A DNA stretch of 64,000 bases. Source: Cyanoderma ruficeps (taxonomy: Eukaryota > Chordata > Aves > Passeriformes > Timaliidae). Position 1 is the first letter of the stretch. Each line of letters begins with the position of its first letter. The stretch lies in contig VZDJ01000623.1 in the NCBI GenBank assembly GCA_008694505.1, positions 16,673,754-16,737,753 of the forward strand, read 5' to 3'. A program made the translations under genes and the position numbers. The notes beneath the pieces are model-generated. The model did not search any database and was not told the origin of the DNA. It saw only the letters and a list, made by a program, of their open reading frames with translations. Shown here in pieces: positions 22,646 to 33,310 of this stretch.

Positions 22646-25600
22646 GTGAACAGAAGATTCCAAGGAAGCTTCAATCACTGTCTCTTTTTGATCAGACTGA
22701 CCAGCAGAGGCTTGGCACAACTTCACTTTCTCCCGTGATCTCACCTCTGATGGTCACTCATAAGATCTCAACAGACATTATGGTCTGTTCCTTTGCAAAG
22801 CTCTATATATATTATCCATGCAAATGCAAATGTCCATCCCTATGTGCATCCATTCTTGCATTCATCCTTCATTACACTCTGCTTTTTCAAGCTGTCCTGT
22901 CAGTAACTGCATAGTTCTGCAGTTGTGCACAAGCATTCAGAAATACCTTTCTGTGATTTCCAGGCACGTGTTGACAGGATGAGTTTGGGCCTACAGTTTC
23001 TTACAGGCCACTCCCGTTGTCTAAATTACCAGATTATTGGCATTTAATATTCTCGTGCTAAATAAGTATTGTATTTTAACTTATTTTCCACTTGCTTTCA
23101 TGCCTTTCAATACACTCTCTTTCAGGATACATGCTTCAAAATTTGGAGTTAAAGACATTTAGTTATGTGGATCACTTTTATTCTCCTAACTTAAGATATT
23201 AATTTTGCTTTTTTCAGTCATATGGTACCTTTTTGTCTTGAAAGGTTTGTTCCAATCCTTGTGCCTAGATTACGCTGTCATATGAAAGCGACATATGGCA
23301 TCACAATCTGGGAATGGGATAAAGACCATCAGATCATATCACATATCTTGCATACCAGTTTGTAGTCACTGGTAATATAAAAGTGAAAAGATCTTCTAAT
23401 CTGCTCTCAATACTTCAAGCCATACCGTTTATGCTTGGTGCTGCTTTATATCCCATTTCATTCTACCTGATAAAACTAAAATTAATGTAGAAGAAACTGA
23501 AATTTTTCAGTTACATTTTATTTGCATTCTGTGGTTGGTACCTTTTCTAATGTTACTGTATCTGTGATATATAGATCTATCACAACTTCTGTTACTGTGC
23601 TCTAAATTTACAGACTCAAAAAAAAAAAAAGATTAATGTAGACATTAGCGTTCTCATGGGCCTGGCCATCAATATTTCATCTTAGGTAAACAGCAGTTTT
23701 GCCTAATTTATTAGTTCTCATTACATCTGGCATGTAGAAGCTAAATTTCCCTCTCCAAGGGAAATTGTCCATCTGCCTGGAAAATGACCTTTTGTGCTCT
23801 GTAAATCAGTAGGGACACAAATCAAAAGGGACACAGTTGGTTAATATTGTAGAAAAATGACTTAATTTGTCACTAACTAAATTGTCATGAGTTTGACCCA
23901 TTTTGAGATTAGTTAACATTTGCTTCCTTTCTCATGTTTCATGCATAATTCATTTGGATTCTCACTATGCTGGCACTCTGCTTCTGGAGTGGAGATGTTT
24001 TGCATAGTCACTCTTAGGAGGAATAGTAGCACAACATTTATCAAAGTGTCATAGTGAACAATGAAACCTCATTATATGTCACTCAAAGAGATGAATGAAA
24101 AGTGTTGCAATTTTATATCCAAATTTTGGAAGGTGAAAGACAGAAAGCAAGTTTTTGTTGCTTCGATTGTCTTCCAGTTTGATTTGCTCTCTGAGAGCTC
24201 CCACAAAAGTCAGTGATGATATTCCTGGTTTTGATCCTGCTCTGCTGGAGGCGTTGGGAATTTCACCAGTGAATTCACTGTGAACAGAAATGAACTTCAA
24301 GCGGATAAAAATTGCTCATGTGTAAGAGTTTACAAGATAAGATCATCAAGGGCAGACACTGTCAATTTTGTTTGCATTGCACACCATGGAAGATATTCTT
24401 CATGCTACACTAAAAGCATACAGAAGGGTTGAATGAAGGCTCCATGCTACACAACATTGCTGTGCTGCAATCCCCACCAAATAAGAGACCAGTGCACACA
24501 CAGGAAATGAGGCAATATAAACAGTTCGGTTTGGATACTGAAGTGTACACAGGAAGTCATAATTTCTAATTAAAAAACCCTCCAAACTTAACATTCGCAC
24601 CCTTTGTTTGGGCAAATGGCTCTTTCTGTGCCTCTTTCCATTTTGCCTTGTCTAACTACCTGGATAAATGGCTTTTTTCTTTGCTGCTGGGGTGATGAAG
24701 TGCCTATGCCCACCAATCCTAAAGGCAAAGAAAAATAATTTCACCCATGTATGATCATATCCTAAATATTTAAATTCCCTGCAGTAACAGCTCTCTTCTC
24801 AAATTTAAAGTTTAGTCACATCCCATCAAATCTAACGCTTTCATAGAAAAATTAGACATATCAAGTATTCATTATCAACGTAAAACTTTCAACAAAGCAA
24901 GCAGTATAAACTAGACTTTCTTCAGGCAAGAGCATCCTTACCATGGAGTAAAGGAACAGAAGCATCAGTGTTCACTAGGTTTAGCTGTCCCTTCACCCAA
25001 AATTCATCTTTACTTAGAATACAAGTCACTTCTATGGGTGTGAGGTGAACCAAGGCTTCTCGGCAGCGTAAATTGTGTCTATCTAGGCATTTCATTAGAA
25101 AAGTTATATGTGATCTAAGATGATAAAAACCCAGGAGTTAATCCAAGGATGACAATGTAAAAACACAAGCATAAGCTTTGCCATGTCGATATACGGCCAT
25201 ACTGTCAGTCATTGTCAAAAGTATAGAGCGGAGCAGCACATCACATCTACTCCTGTCAAAATGTTCCTTCTGACAAAGGTCAGTGCCTTCATGACATAAA
25301 TCTGTTATCCTATTATTGTCATAAGTATCACAAGAAGAAAGGAGTCAAACGTTTGGAACAGATAGAGTCAATGCAACTTAATTCAGGGAAGGGCCATATT
25401 TCCCACTTCCCTCTGTCAGGCTGCCAGCCATCAGCATGAGCTTTCCCTCTCGCAATCTGTTTGTGTTCCAGTGAGTAATAGCTTTTTACTGGCCTGGAAA
25501 ATGACTATCCCATTACTAGCAAAGTGCATTCATAGGATCAAGAGCTTTTGTGAATAGTTAAGTACATTGTGCCCTTTAAATAGACCAGACTTCAGATGAA

Positions 25601-27039
25601 AGCCTTAAAACTATGGCCATTCTGTTGGAAAATTAAAAATATAGTAAATCTAGGGCTGAAACTGGGCATATTTATGAGCTACTCAAATATACAGTAATTT
25701 AAAACAGTTTGTTACTCAGTGGAATTTATGAAGTTTTTTTTTCTTCATCAGAACCAACAATCTCCAATAACTCATGCACACTTGTAACAGTTGAAAAAAA
25801 AATAAAATATCTGGCAAAATTCATCTCCAATTGATCACAGCAGTTTTTCGTTTCACATCTATTTGAAAAGATACCAAAGCATCATAAGAACTATGTGCAT
25901 GACTCTTCCCAGTAATGCCAAGGTAAACTGGGAGTAAATGGAACTGAAATCAATAAATGCACATAAATTTAAAGCTACAGTAAATGGGAACACTGAGAAT
26001 ACTGGATACAAATATAAATTGGCTAAAACACATAGAGACATGCCTAACATGTGAGGAATTAGAACTTATAGATATCAAGTTTTCTGGGTGGGATTGGCCT
26101 GTTTCATGCAACAAACAAGAAGACAGGGCTAAAATATGGTTCATAAGTTGTATTCCCGTGATCCATGTGACTTTAGATTTTATTTTGAAATAGTCATAAT
26201 GCTACAGTCATGCTAACATAAACTTAAGGAAATGGGGGAAAACAGTGACCCAGAGTTTACAATCTAGTAAATAGCAGAGCAAATTCTGGTGTAGAGTTTG
26301 AAGGATCTGATTATTCAGCCATGGAATTGCAGTGCTGGAGGATTGATTGGACTATTTTTCATCTCTTACTGGTTAACTTTGTGATCCACACAAAATTACT
26401 TTTTTTTTTTTCCTCCTGAAAATTAAACAAAAGCTTTCCAATTTGATACATAAGCCACCTGCTGATCCCTCCTTCTGAGTGAAAGGACCTCCAGGATTTA
26501 CAATCCTAAAAACAGGAATTTAAAAAAGGAATGATAGAAAAAATGTATTTTTTCCTTGTTTGTTTGACAGCCTATCCTTTTTTAGAATATGAAAATGGAA
26601 AAAAAATACATAAACTTGAAAATAAAATTGCCACAAGTTTAGATAAAATAGAGAAAATATGGTCAATCCTGTCTTTACTCCCTAGAGAAATTAATTTAGA
26701 CCTTCTTTACCATCCACTTTTTTTTCAAATACCTCAGTGCTGGTCTTGCCTCCTCCTGCATTTAGTAATACTGGGAAAACTTTCCTGGTGAGTGTCACAC
26801 CACTTTGCGTTTTTCAGAAAACTAATATATTTCCCCACAACTTCTTTCCTCAAGATATTTTATGGGTTCCAGCTGTAGCTCTAATGTCCTTTTTACTCAT
26901 GCTCTCCAGAAGTGCTGTTCCTCCATGGTGTAGCTGGCAGATTTCATTGCCTTAATACATTTGGAGACCACCTTAAGGGAGCAGCAGGCATTGCAGGCTT
27001 GTGTAGGGAGGTATAAGATGCCCCTCAGAGAGAGGAGGA
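22646..27039. other. 4.4 kb without recognisable gene or repeat
   Basis: No gene supported. Two overlapping octamer motifs lie at 22818-22831. The rest is AT-rich unique-looking sequence with several short A or T runs (for example near 23618 and 26400). Short open frames on both strands do not resemble known proteins. Confidence 0.5.
22818..22831 (+). promoter_or_regulatory. Two overlapping octamer (POU-factor) motifs
   Basis: The sequence ATGCAAATGCAAAT contains two perfect ATGCAAAT octamers offset by six bases. The octamer is the known binding site of Oct-type POU transcription factors. An AT-rich TATATATATTA word lies just upstream. Whether the site is used cannot be told from sequence; such matches also arise by chance in AT-rich DNA. 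Confidence 0.35.
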
Positions 27040-27398
27040 GACAGAGGGAGACCACACAGGGGTCTTCAACATCCTCATGAGGGGGAGCAGAGAGGCAGGT
27101 ACCAATCTTTTCATTTGCGATCAGTGACACGGCTTGAGGGAATGGCATGAAACTGAGTCAGAGGAGGCTTAGGCTGGGTATTAGGAAAAGATTTTCTGCC
27201 CTAGAGGGTGGCTGGCACTGGAACAGGCTCCCCAGGGAAGTGATCACAGCACCAAGCCTGGCAGAGTACAAGAAGCATTGGGACAATGCTGTGGGACATG
27301 TGATGTGACTCTTGGGGGTGGTGCTGTGCAGGGCCAGGAGCTGGACTCGATGATCCTGATGACCCCCCTCCAAATCAGCATATTCTATGATTCTATGA
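27040..27398 (+). mobile_element. Well-preserved CR1 LINE 3' end, sense
   Basis: Sense CR1 blocks in order: 'cttcaacatcctcatgaggg' with 'ggagcagagaggcaggt', 'gaaactgagtcagaggaggc', 'gggtattaggaaaagatttt', 'ctggaacaggctccccaggg', 'tgatcacagcaccaagcctg', 'gggccaggagctggactcga' and 'tgatcctgatgaccc', ending in the diagnostic tail ATTCTATGATTCTATGA at 27382-27398. The intact tail and few changes make this one of the youngest CR1 copies here. It belongs to the subfamily with the 'gagctggactcgatgatcc' tail, the type that the SINE at 29270 also carries. The minus-strand 120-codon frame across it is a repeat artefact. Confidence 0.95.
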
Positions 27399-27552
27399 AA
27401 TCTTTTCACTGGGGTCTCCCACTCTACAGGAAGGTGCTGGTACAGTATTTCTGAATTATGCCATAAAACTAAAGCAAAATGAGGGACAAAAGTTGAAGTG
27501 GGCACTTGGATCTGAAACAAGGAACTCTGTCTTTGTGGGCAGCAATTGGGAC

Positions 27553-27576
27553 GAGAAGGTCAAGAGTGACCTTCTC
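27553..27576. repeat. Perfect inverted repeat with AGGTCA half-sites
   Basis: GAGAAGGTCA, a four-base AGAG loop, then TGACCTTCTC: a perfect 10-base stem. The inner hexamers are AGGTCA and TGACCT, the consensus half-sites of nuclear hormone receptors, with a spacing of four. The classical oestrogen response element has a spacing of three, so receptor binding is uncertain. Confidence 0.7.
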
Positions 27577-28865
27577 ACACACAGAAGCAATACTTCTGTA
27601 TTTGCTGTTAGTTACTAGGAAAAAATGTATTTTAACAGGGTCTTAAAAGGGAGGCTGTAACTTAGGTGTTTATTCTGTAGTAGCTGGGATGGTAAGAACA
27701 GTTGCATTGAAATACAGATTGCACTTACAGACTCATGCCCTCAGCCTTTAAGGACATACCCACATAAGTAAATTGAAAGTAAATCAGTGATAATTCATCT
27801 TCTTACTTTTAGGTTCTTTCATCCCTCCAAGAGCAGTCAGTGATTCATACCTGAGTTGTTGAAAACAAATGTCTGAACCTATCTTTATACGATTCCATTT
27901 GGTTGTTTCATCATAGAAGCACGAAGGCCAAGGTATTTGACTGAGAAGTTCTCCAATTAGAACCAAAATAAATTTTTCAGGGTGCAAAAGCTAAAGCACA
28001 GTAATTTTACTTTTCTACAAATTCAGACATGAGGCTTCTTTCCTAAGTGCTTTCATGGGCCACTTCACAGGTATCTTGCAGCAATGAGTTTTAGAAACTC
28101 AATAAGAAACTTATGAAGAAATAACTTTTTCTTAACAAGCTTTAGATTTTCTTTCCTTCAAATATATTCAATTTCCCCCTGGTCTTATATTATAACTAGA
28201 ACTTGAGTAGTAATGCCAACAATTCAATCTTTCCATCTTTCTTGGAATTATATGCCTTTGTTCTTATGAATTGTCGTAAAATAGCATGAAGAACAGTAAG
28301 ATTATATAATTTTTTTAATACTTTTAACTTATATTAAAATCTGTAATTTTTAGTTTCATTAATTTTAGGTCTCAGTTAAATATGAAAAGCAAATAATGAT
28401 AACCTTCAGGAATGATGAAGAAAGCTGTGGAACTAAAAAAATATCTTCCAACTATCTGGAGGGAAGGTTCAGCTATTGTTTGGGAATTAGTTGTTTTATT
28501 ACTCAAAAAAGATAAGATCAGAAAGCATTTCAATCATTATTAATTTCCTCTATCATTTCTGATGTAATATATAGGCAAATTTCATATGCTGATAGGACTT
28601 GGGACAAAAAAAAAATAATAGGAGCAACTAATATAATATTTATTTCTTTATTTATTTATTAAAATTTTAAATGTTTATCTAGAGATGGGGTTAGCCAAAT
28701 GGTGGAGAAAAGGATGGGTACCTTGATTTGTTGCTGGTACATTAAGTTCTCATCAGACAGGTTATCGTCATATATTCCACAACCATAATTTTGATCACAG
28801 TGTTTATTTATATATAAATATGTTTGTGTGTGTATCATATCTATTTTTTTTCTTCCCCCCCTTAG

Positions 28866-28931
28866 GAAGTTGGCTGCATTTTCAGAGGATTTTCAGAGGA
28901 GTTTTTCAGACACCCTTCTGGCTTTATTAAG
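28866..28931 (+). other. Exon-like segment with strong splice acceptor
   Basis: A long pyrimidine tract (about 28842-28862) ends in CTTAG at 28865, an excellent 3' splice site. It is followed by 66 bases and then AAG|GTAGGA at 28931/28932, a moderate 5' splice site. The 66 bases equal 22 codons. Two of the three frames are free of stops, and the third meets a stop only at its end. One frame reads EVGCIFRGFSEEF..., another KLAAFSEDFQRSFSDTLLAL.... I recognise neither. An 11-base unit (TTTTCAGAGGA) is duplicated in tandem at 28879-28900. It could be a small exon of an unannotated transcript, a cryptic exon or chance; the start and end follow only the splice motifs. Confidence 0.25.
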
Positions 28932-29269
28932 GTAGGAGTACAAGATATGGAATATTTATGTTTTAAAACTCTCTGTCCTCAACTTTGGCACACAGCTAAG
29001 TCTAAAATCAATTAAGCATTCATGAAAGGTAGATTGTGTCAGAGGAAAAAAAAAATGTTGTCAAATTAAAAGAGTGAATAAAGTTCTTAATTTTATGCCT
29101 TAATATGGTACAACCAGGTGAGCTGGTTTTGGATGTTTACATCACCATCACCTGCATTAGATTTTGGGTGTTTGTGAACCCACTGAGTATGAGAGAAGGA
29201 AGGACAGAGTTCCTATATCCATCGCTCACTTGTATTTCTGTAGCTGTTCTGTTTCTATTGCCATGACCA

Positions 29270-29412
29270 GGTTCTTATCAGGGTATTCCAAATGGGAAGG
29301 GACCCACAATAATTACCAAATCCAGCATGTATGTGAATGGCCCTTCTGGGAATGAACCACAAAAACTTGGTGATTTTAGTACCATGCCCTAACCAACAGA
29401 GCTAATCTCAGG
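29270..29412 (-). mobile_element. tRNA-derived SINE with CR1-type tail (TguSINE1-like)
   Basis: Read on the minus strand, it starts with a tRNA-like head (29412 to 29338): TTAGCTCTGTTGGTTAGGGC (pol III A box), CATGGTACTAAAATCACCAA (anticodon arm) and GGTTCATTCCC (decayed B box), ending in GGGCCA. This follows tRNA-Ile closely. After the head come CATTCACATACATGCTGG, ATTTGGTAATTATTGTGGGT and CCCTTCCC, matching the 'ggactcgatgatccttgtgg' tail of CR1 LINEs. This head-plus-tail structure is that of the songbird SINE TguSINE1, which borrows the CR1 machinery for copying. The anticodon arm and B box are mutated, so it is neither a working tRNA nor likely an active SINE. Confidence 0.85.
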
Positions 29413-32400
29413 GTTAATTTCTTAGTGCTCACCACACTCAGGCCATGCACGTATGGAAGAGCTGCTTCAATGCCAAAAAAAATAAAAAGAATGTGCAATA
29501 ATTTAATTTCTTTTTCTTTATCTCCTTAAAACCAACACCTCTCCCGTATTACCTATTAGAGGTGATATGACTCAGGTTATAAGTGCCAGAATCTGTTTGG
29601 CTTGGATATGGATTTGTTACAGGTTCTTTTGGAAATCATCACTTTAAACTTCTGCTAGTTTTTCCACCTCAGGTATGGGGAAATATTTGTAGAGGTTGGG
29701 CAGCCTGGCCTATGCTGCCTTGAGCAATCCATCTGTCTCTTGTGATAAACATAATTTCTATAATACATCAGCAGACTTAAAATATATATGTATTTTCATG
29801 TGTGATATTTTCACTAGCTAGATTTTGACTGGATCAAAGATAGCATTAGACACATATTTCCAGCCATGAAAGGTGATAAATGGCCAACAATTTCAATATT
29901 TCTCATCAAAGTGCAAAAAGTCTAAGTTAAAATCTGAATAACCTGTTTTTAATTAGCAATATTTGGTTTAACATCAAGGGGTTGTACAGGTCATTCCTGT
30001 GAATGAAAAATCTGGGCAAAGAAAGCTGCATATTATTTATTAGGAGTCAATGAAATATTTCACAGTGAAGTAAGACAGGCTTCCACTCTCTATCAGGCAG
30101 TCCTGCATGAATATACTGAGAAAGTGACAACGATAATCTCCCTACTTGCTAATTACTCATATATTGTTGTTATTTCATCTTCTACTGAAATTATTTTGAA
30201 CTCCTGAACTAGATTGAACCAATGAACACATTTCAGACAGGCAGAAAGATGATGTGTATCTGTGCACCTTTCCCACAGAAAGGAGTCACACAAGGGAGTC
30301 ACACCAAAGTCATGCAAATGCACTGAGCCTCCCCTTAAAACACAAAAGAAATCAAACAGAAACTCAAGTCTGGTTTAAAAACTGAGGCAATTCTTTAAAA
30401 TATACATTTTAACTTTCACCTTATTGGCTTGATGTGGTTTGGCAGTTGGATTTTTTGTGGGTTTTTTGTAGGGTTTTTGGTTTGTGTTTGTTTATTTTAA
30501 CCTATGTTATAATAAAAAATAGACTTTCATAGGACTCCTAGAGGTATATATTTTAGAAGAAATGCACAGAAATGTGAGCAATGAAGTAAAACTAAGAATA
30601 TTTATTGGACAGTTTTTAAAACTAAGTTTAAATCTGCTTATGGAATCAAGGACTTTATTATCTAAGCCTTACCTTTATTTACCCAAGTCTCCATGATGCT
30701 AATGGAATGCTTCTTCCTCTCCTCAGCCCTAAGTTGTTCCAAATTTGATAAAGCAATATTGTATAAAGTGAGGGGGTCTTCCTGTATTTACTGCCATGGT
30801 TTGGGGTTTTTTTATGATGCATTCCAGATACATTTTGCATTAAGCCATCAGTAATGACCTTGGACAAAATTGCTCAACTCTGTTTGTTGTTTGTTTATTT
30901 CTCTGTCATCCACCCGACAGAGGAGCCATTAAGAAAAATGTGTAATATCCCTGACATTTGGAAACCTTGGTAGAAAAAGCATGTGCTATAGCTACCCACT
31001 CAGAGAACATATGTGGAACAGTTTGTGTGTAGAATATAGTGTCAAAAATGAAATCCTTGTTTTTGGCTACTGCATATGCAGGAGAGTCAAGATTGTGCTG
31101 AACAGATTTCTAATAGTGTTGTACTGCGTGAGTGTGATTGTCACTATGGCCTTCATAACATAAATGCCCAAAATGTGGTGGGATACTGTTTGGAATTTTT
31201 GCAGTCACAGTCTGTCTCACATGTCCAGTATCTGCTGCCTCAGTCTGGTCCTGTTTTCAGCAGGTTTGTGGCTGCTCTTACCTATGTTGCTAACATCAAG
31301 TCTTTAAGGAGCTTGTACTTGCAGAGCTGAGCTCTGTTATGTTCCTCACACATCCGACACAAAATCCCTGTGGTAGAAGATGGACAGAAACAGCACTACC
31401 AGGAGTTTTGTTTAGTATAAATACGTCTGAATCCAAGCACTTTATTATCAAAGAGAATTAATTGGAACCACACTTGAGGATGTTTAATGTTGCAAGAATT
31501 CAAGCTGTGCAAAGAGGCTCAAAGAATCCCTTTGTGAACTGATACCATGAGGCTACAACCAAATCTGCAATCTCAGCTACCCTTTGATGCCATACACATG
31601 CAAAGGGTCTCCAGCCTGAAAGTGAGGTGGCTGATGCCCAGCACTGTGATATTGTCTTCCCTTTATTAATCTCTGCAGGTTGGTTTTGGCAAAATCTTAT
31701 CTGTGTCCTGAGATATTCACAACTGGGAAAGGGTCTTGTTTGCCTTGAGAGGCACCAAAGAATTCCCAGCCAAAGGCCAAGACATTAGTACAACACTGAA
31801 AGACCAAGAGGGAAGGAGACAAGAATTTTCTAGTGGGATCTATCCAACTGTTTATCAATGCAACCCAGTCATGGCAAAATGGTGGAAGTCCCTCGGAACA
31901 GGAAAGAGCCAGATGCTGAGTCCTCTGGGCTGCTTTGTCTTTTCTCCCAGATCTGACCATGGATTTTTCATAACTTGAGTTTAATAATATATCTCTGTTA
32001 ATCTGTAAGCCACACATCACTGCTGCCCAGATGTGGAATTTTAACTAAGCTTTATGTTAAATATCTCTTCCAGATCTCATTTGCTTTATTCAAAAGCTTC
32101 CTTCCCTCAATATGCTCATTCCCTACAAACAGACCGTCGTCACCTGTTCTCCACTTGTTTGCATGCTGATAGCTCTTCTCCTCTCATAAATTCCATTAAT
32201 TAATGAATAGTCAGCAGGGAATTGTCTCCTCAGGCTCATTAAAGAAATGGACACTAAAATGATATGAAAGCAGCTGCCTCCTTTCTGTTATTCCCTTCTG
32301 ACGGCTACTGCTTTCCTCATCACTGCTAAATTATAACACTGCTTTGATTAGCAGCCCTGTTACTTGCTGCAGCTGCATTTAGAGATGGAAATTTTAACTA

Positions 32401-33031
32401 TACAGTCATGTTTAATTGATATTCTCATCAAACTGTTAGCATTGTAAAAAAACACAGCGCTCCAATACATCAAGCTTGTGTACATATATTAAATCCTGTT
32501 GGAATTTTTTGACCTTGTAAGCATATTCAAAAGACATGTTTCTTGATGCTTTCTCATAAGTCACTGATTATCAGCTGAGCTCATTTGGGAACCAGATGTA
32601 AACTTTGTGAAAAAATCTCAGGCCAGAGATCATTCTAAACAGAAACATATTTGATTACTATCCCAGTGCCTAAGTGTGAATGCTCGTTTCTATGCTGAAG
32701 CATTTAGAAATTATTTATTTTAAAGCATAGGATGAGATCTGATTTTTTATAAAAGATTTCAAATAAAAAAGCTATTCCCCACCAAAAGAGTGATCTAATG
32801 CCAGACAGATAATCTATATCACGGCTGGTATAAATTACCATAGTTTGGAAGATGTTCTAATTCATGCAAGAAAGATGGTTGGGCCAGGCTTGTCTATACT
32901 CAGGGTTTAGGTTCCAGCTCATCCCTTCTTGAGGAAACCTTACTCATAGAATAGTCCAAATCAGGACAGCTTTCTGAGGCTGCTGAGGCATGCTGACCCT
33001 TTACTACCACAGTCTTTGAACAAGAGATGAT
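29413..33031. other. 3.6 kb without recognisable gene or repeat
   Basis: No gene supported. A T/G tract lies at 30433-30498. The stretch at about 32170-32460 is unique-looking, with TTAATTAATG, TCATTAA and GATTAGCAG words and little simple sequence, of the kind often seen in conserved non-coding elements. Conservation cannot be judged here. The minus-strand frame at 31697-32020 has no recognisable domain. Confidence 0.5.
30433..30498. repeat. T/G-rich low-complexity tract
   Basis: Repeated TTTTTTGTGGG and TTTGTGTTTG words on the + strand. Simple sequence. Confidence 0.8.
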
Positions 33032-33310
33032 GGAATCATGGAGTCATTAAGGTTGCAAAAAACCCGTTAAGATCATCAAATCTGACTGTTAATGTATCAC
33101 TGCCAAGTCCAACACTGAACCATGCCCCCAGCTGCCATATCTACAGGGTTTTTTTAAGATTTCCAGGGACAGTGATTCTACCATTACCCTGGGCAGACTC
33201 TTTTCCAGGGCTGGACCACTCTTTCTGTAGAGAAATGTTTCCTAATACCCAATCTAAACTTCTCTAAGTGCAACTTTAGGCCATTTCCTCCTGTTCTAAA
33301 AGAGGATGTC
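33032..33310 (-). mobile_element. CR1 LINE 3' end, antisense
   Basis: Antisense CR1 blocks in order: 'atggaatcatggagtcatta' with 'aggttgcaaaaaacccgtta' and 'agatcatcaaatctgact', 'ccaagtccaacactgaacca' with 'tgccccca', 'tccagggacagtgattctac', 'ccctgggcagactcttttcc', 'agagaaatgtttcctaatac', 'ccaatctaaacttctctaag' and 'ggccatttcctcctgttcta'. About 280 bases are kept with modest divergence. Confidence 0.9.

Larger units (their letters stand above)
27399..29269. other. 1.9 kb with hairpin and exon-like segment, no proven gene
   Basis: AT-rich. It contains a perfect 10-base hairpin at 27553-27576, a TTTA-rich simple stretch at about 28637-28662, and an exon-like segment at 28866-28931 described separately. 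No open frame is convincing. Confidence 0.5.

Noticed and set aside
22329..22914. 106- and 133-codon frames on the + strand
   Set aside because: They read a CR1 LINE from its antisense strand or run from it into flanking DNA.
29338..29411. tRNA gene on the minus strand
   Set aside because: The anticodon stem and B box are mutated and the head is fused to a CR1-type tail, so it is the head of a SINE, not a tRNA gene.
29690..29740. CR1-like words 'gggcagcctggcctatgctg' and 'ccttgagcaatcc'
   Set aside because: The match is short and no neighbouring CR1 blocks are present in the right order.
32937..32966. Short CR1-tail-like word 'catagaatagtccaaatcag'
   Set aside because: Only about 12 bases agree with the tail and no CR1 body follows; the real CR1 starts near 33032.
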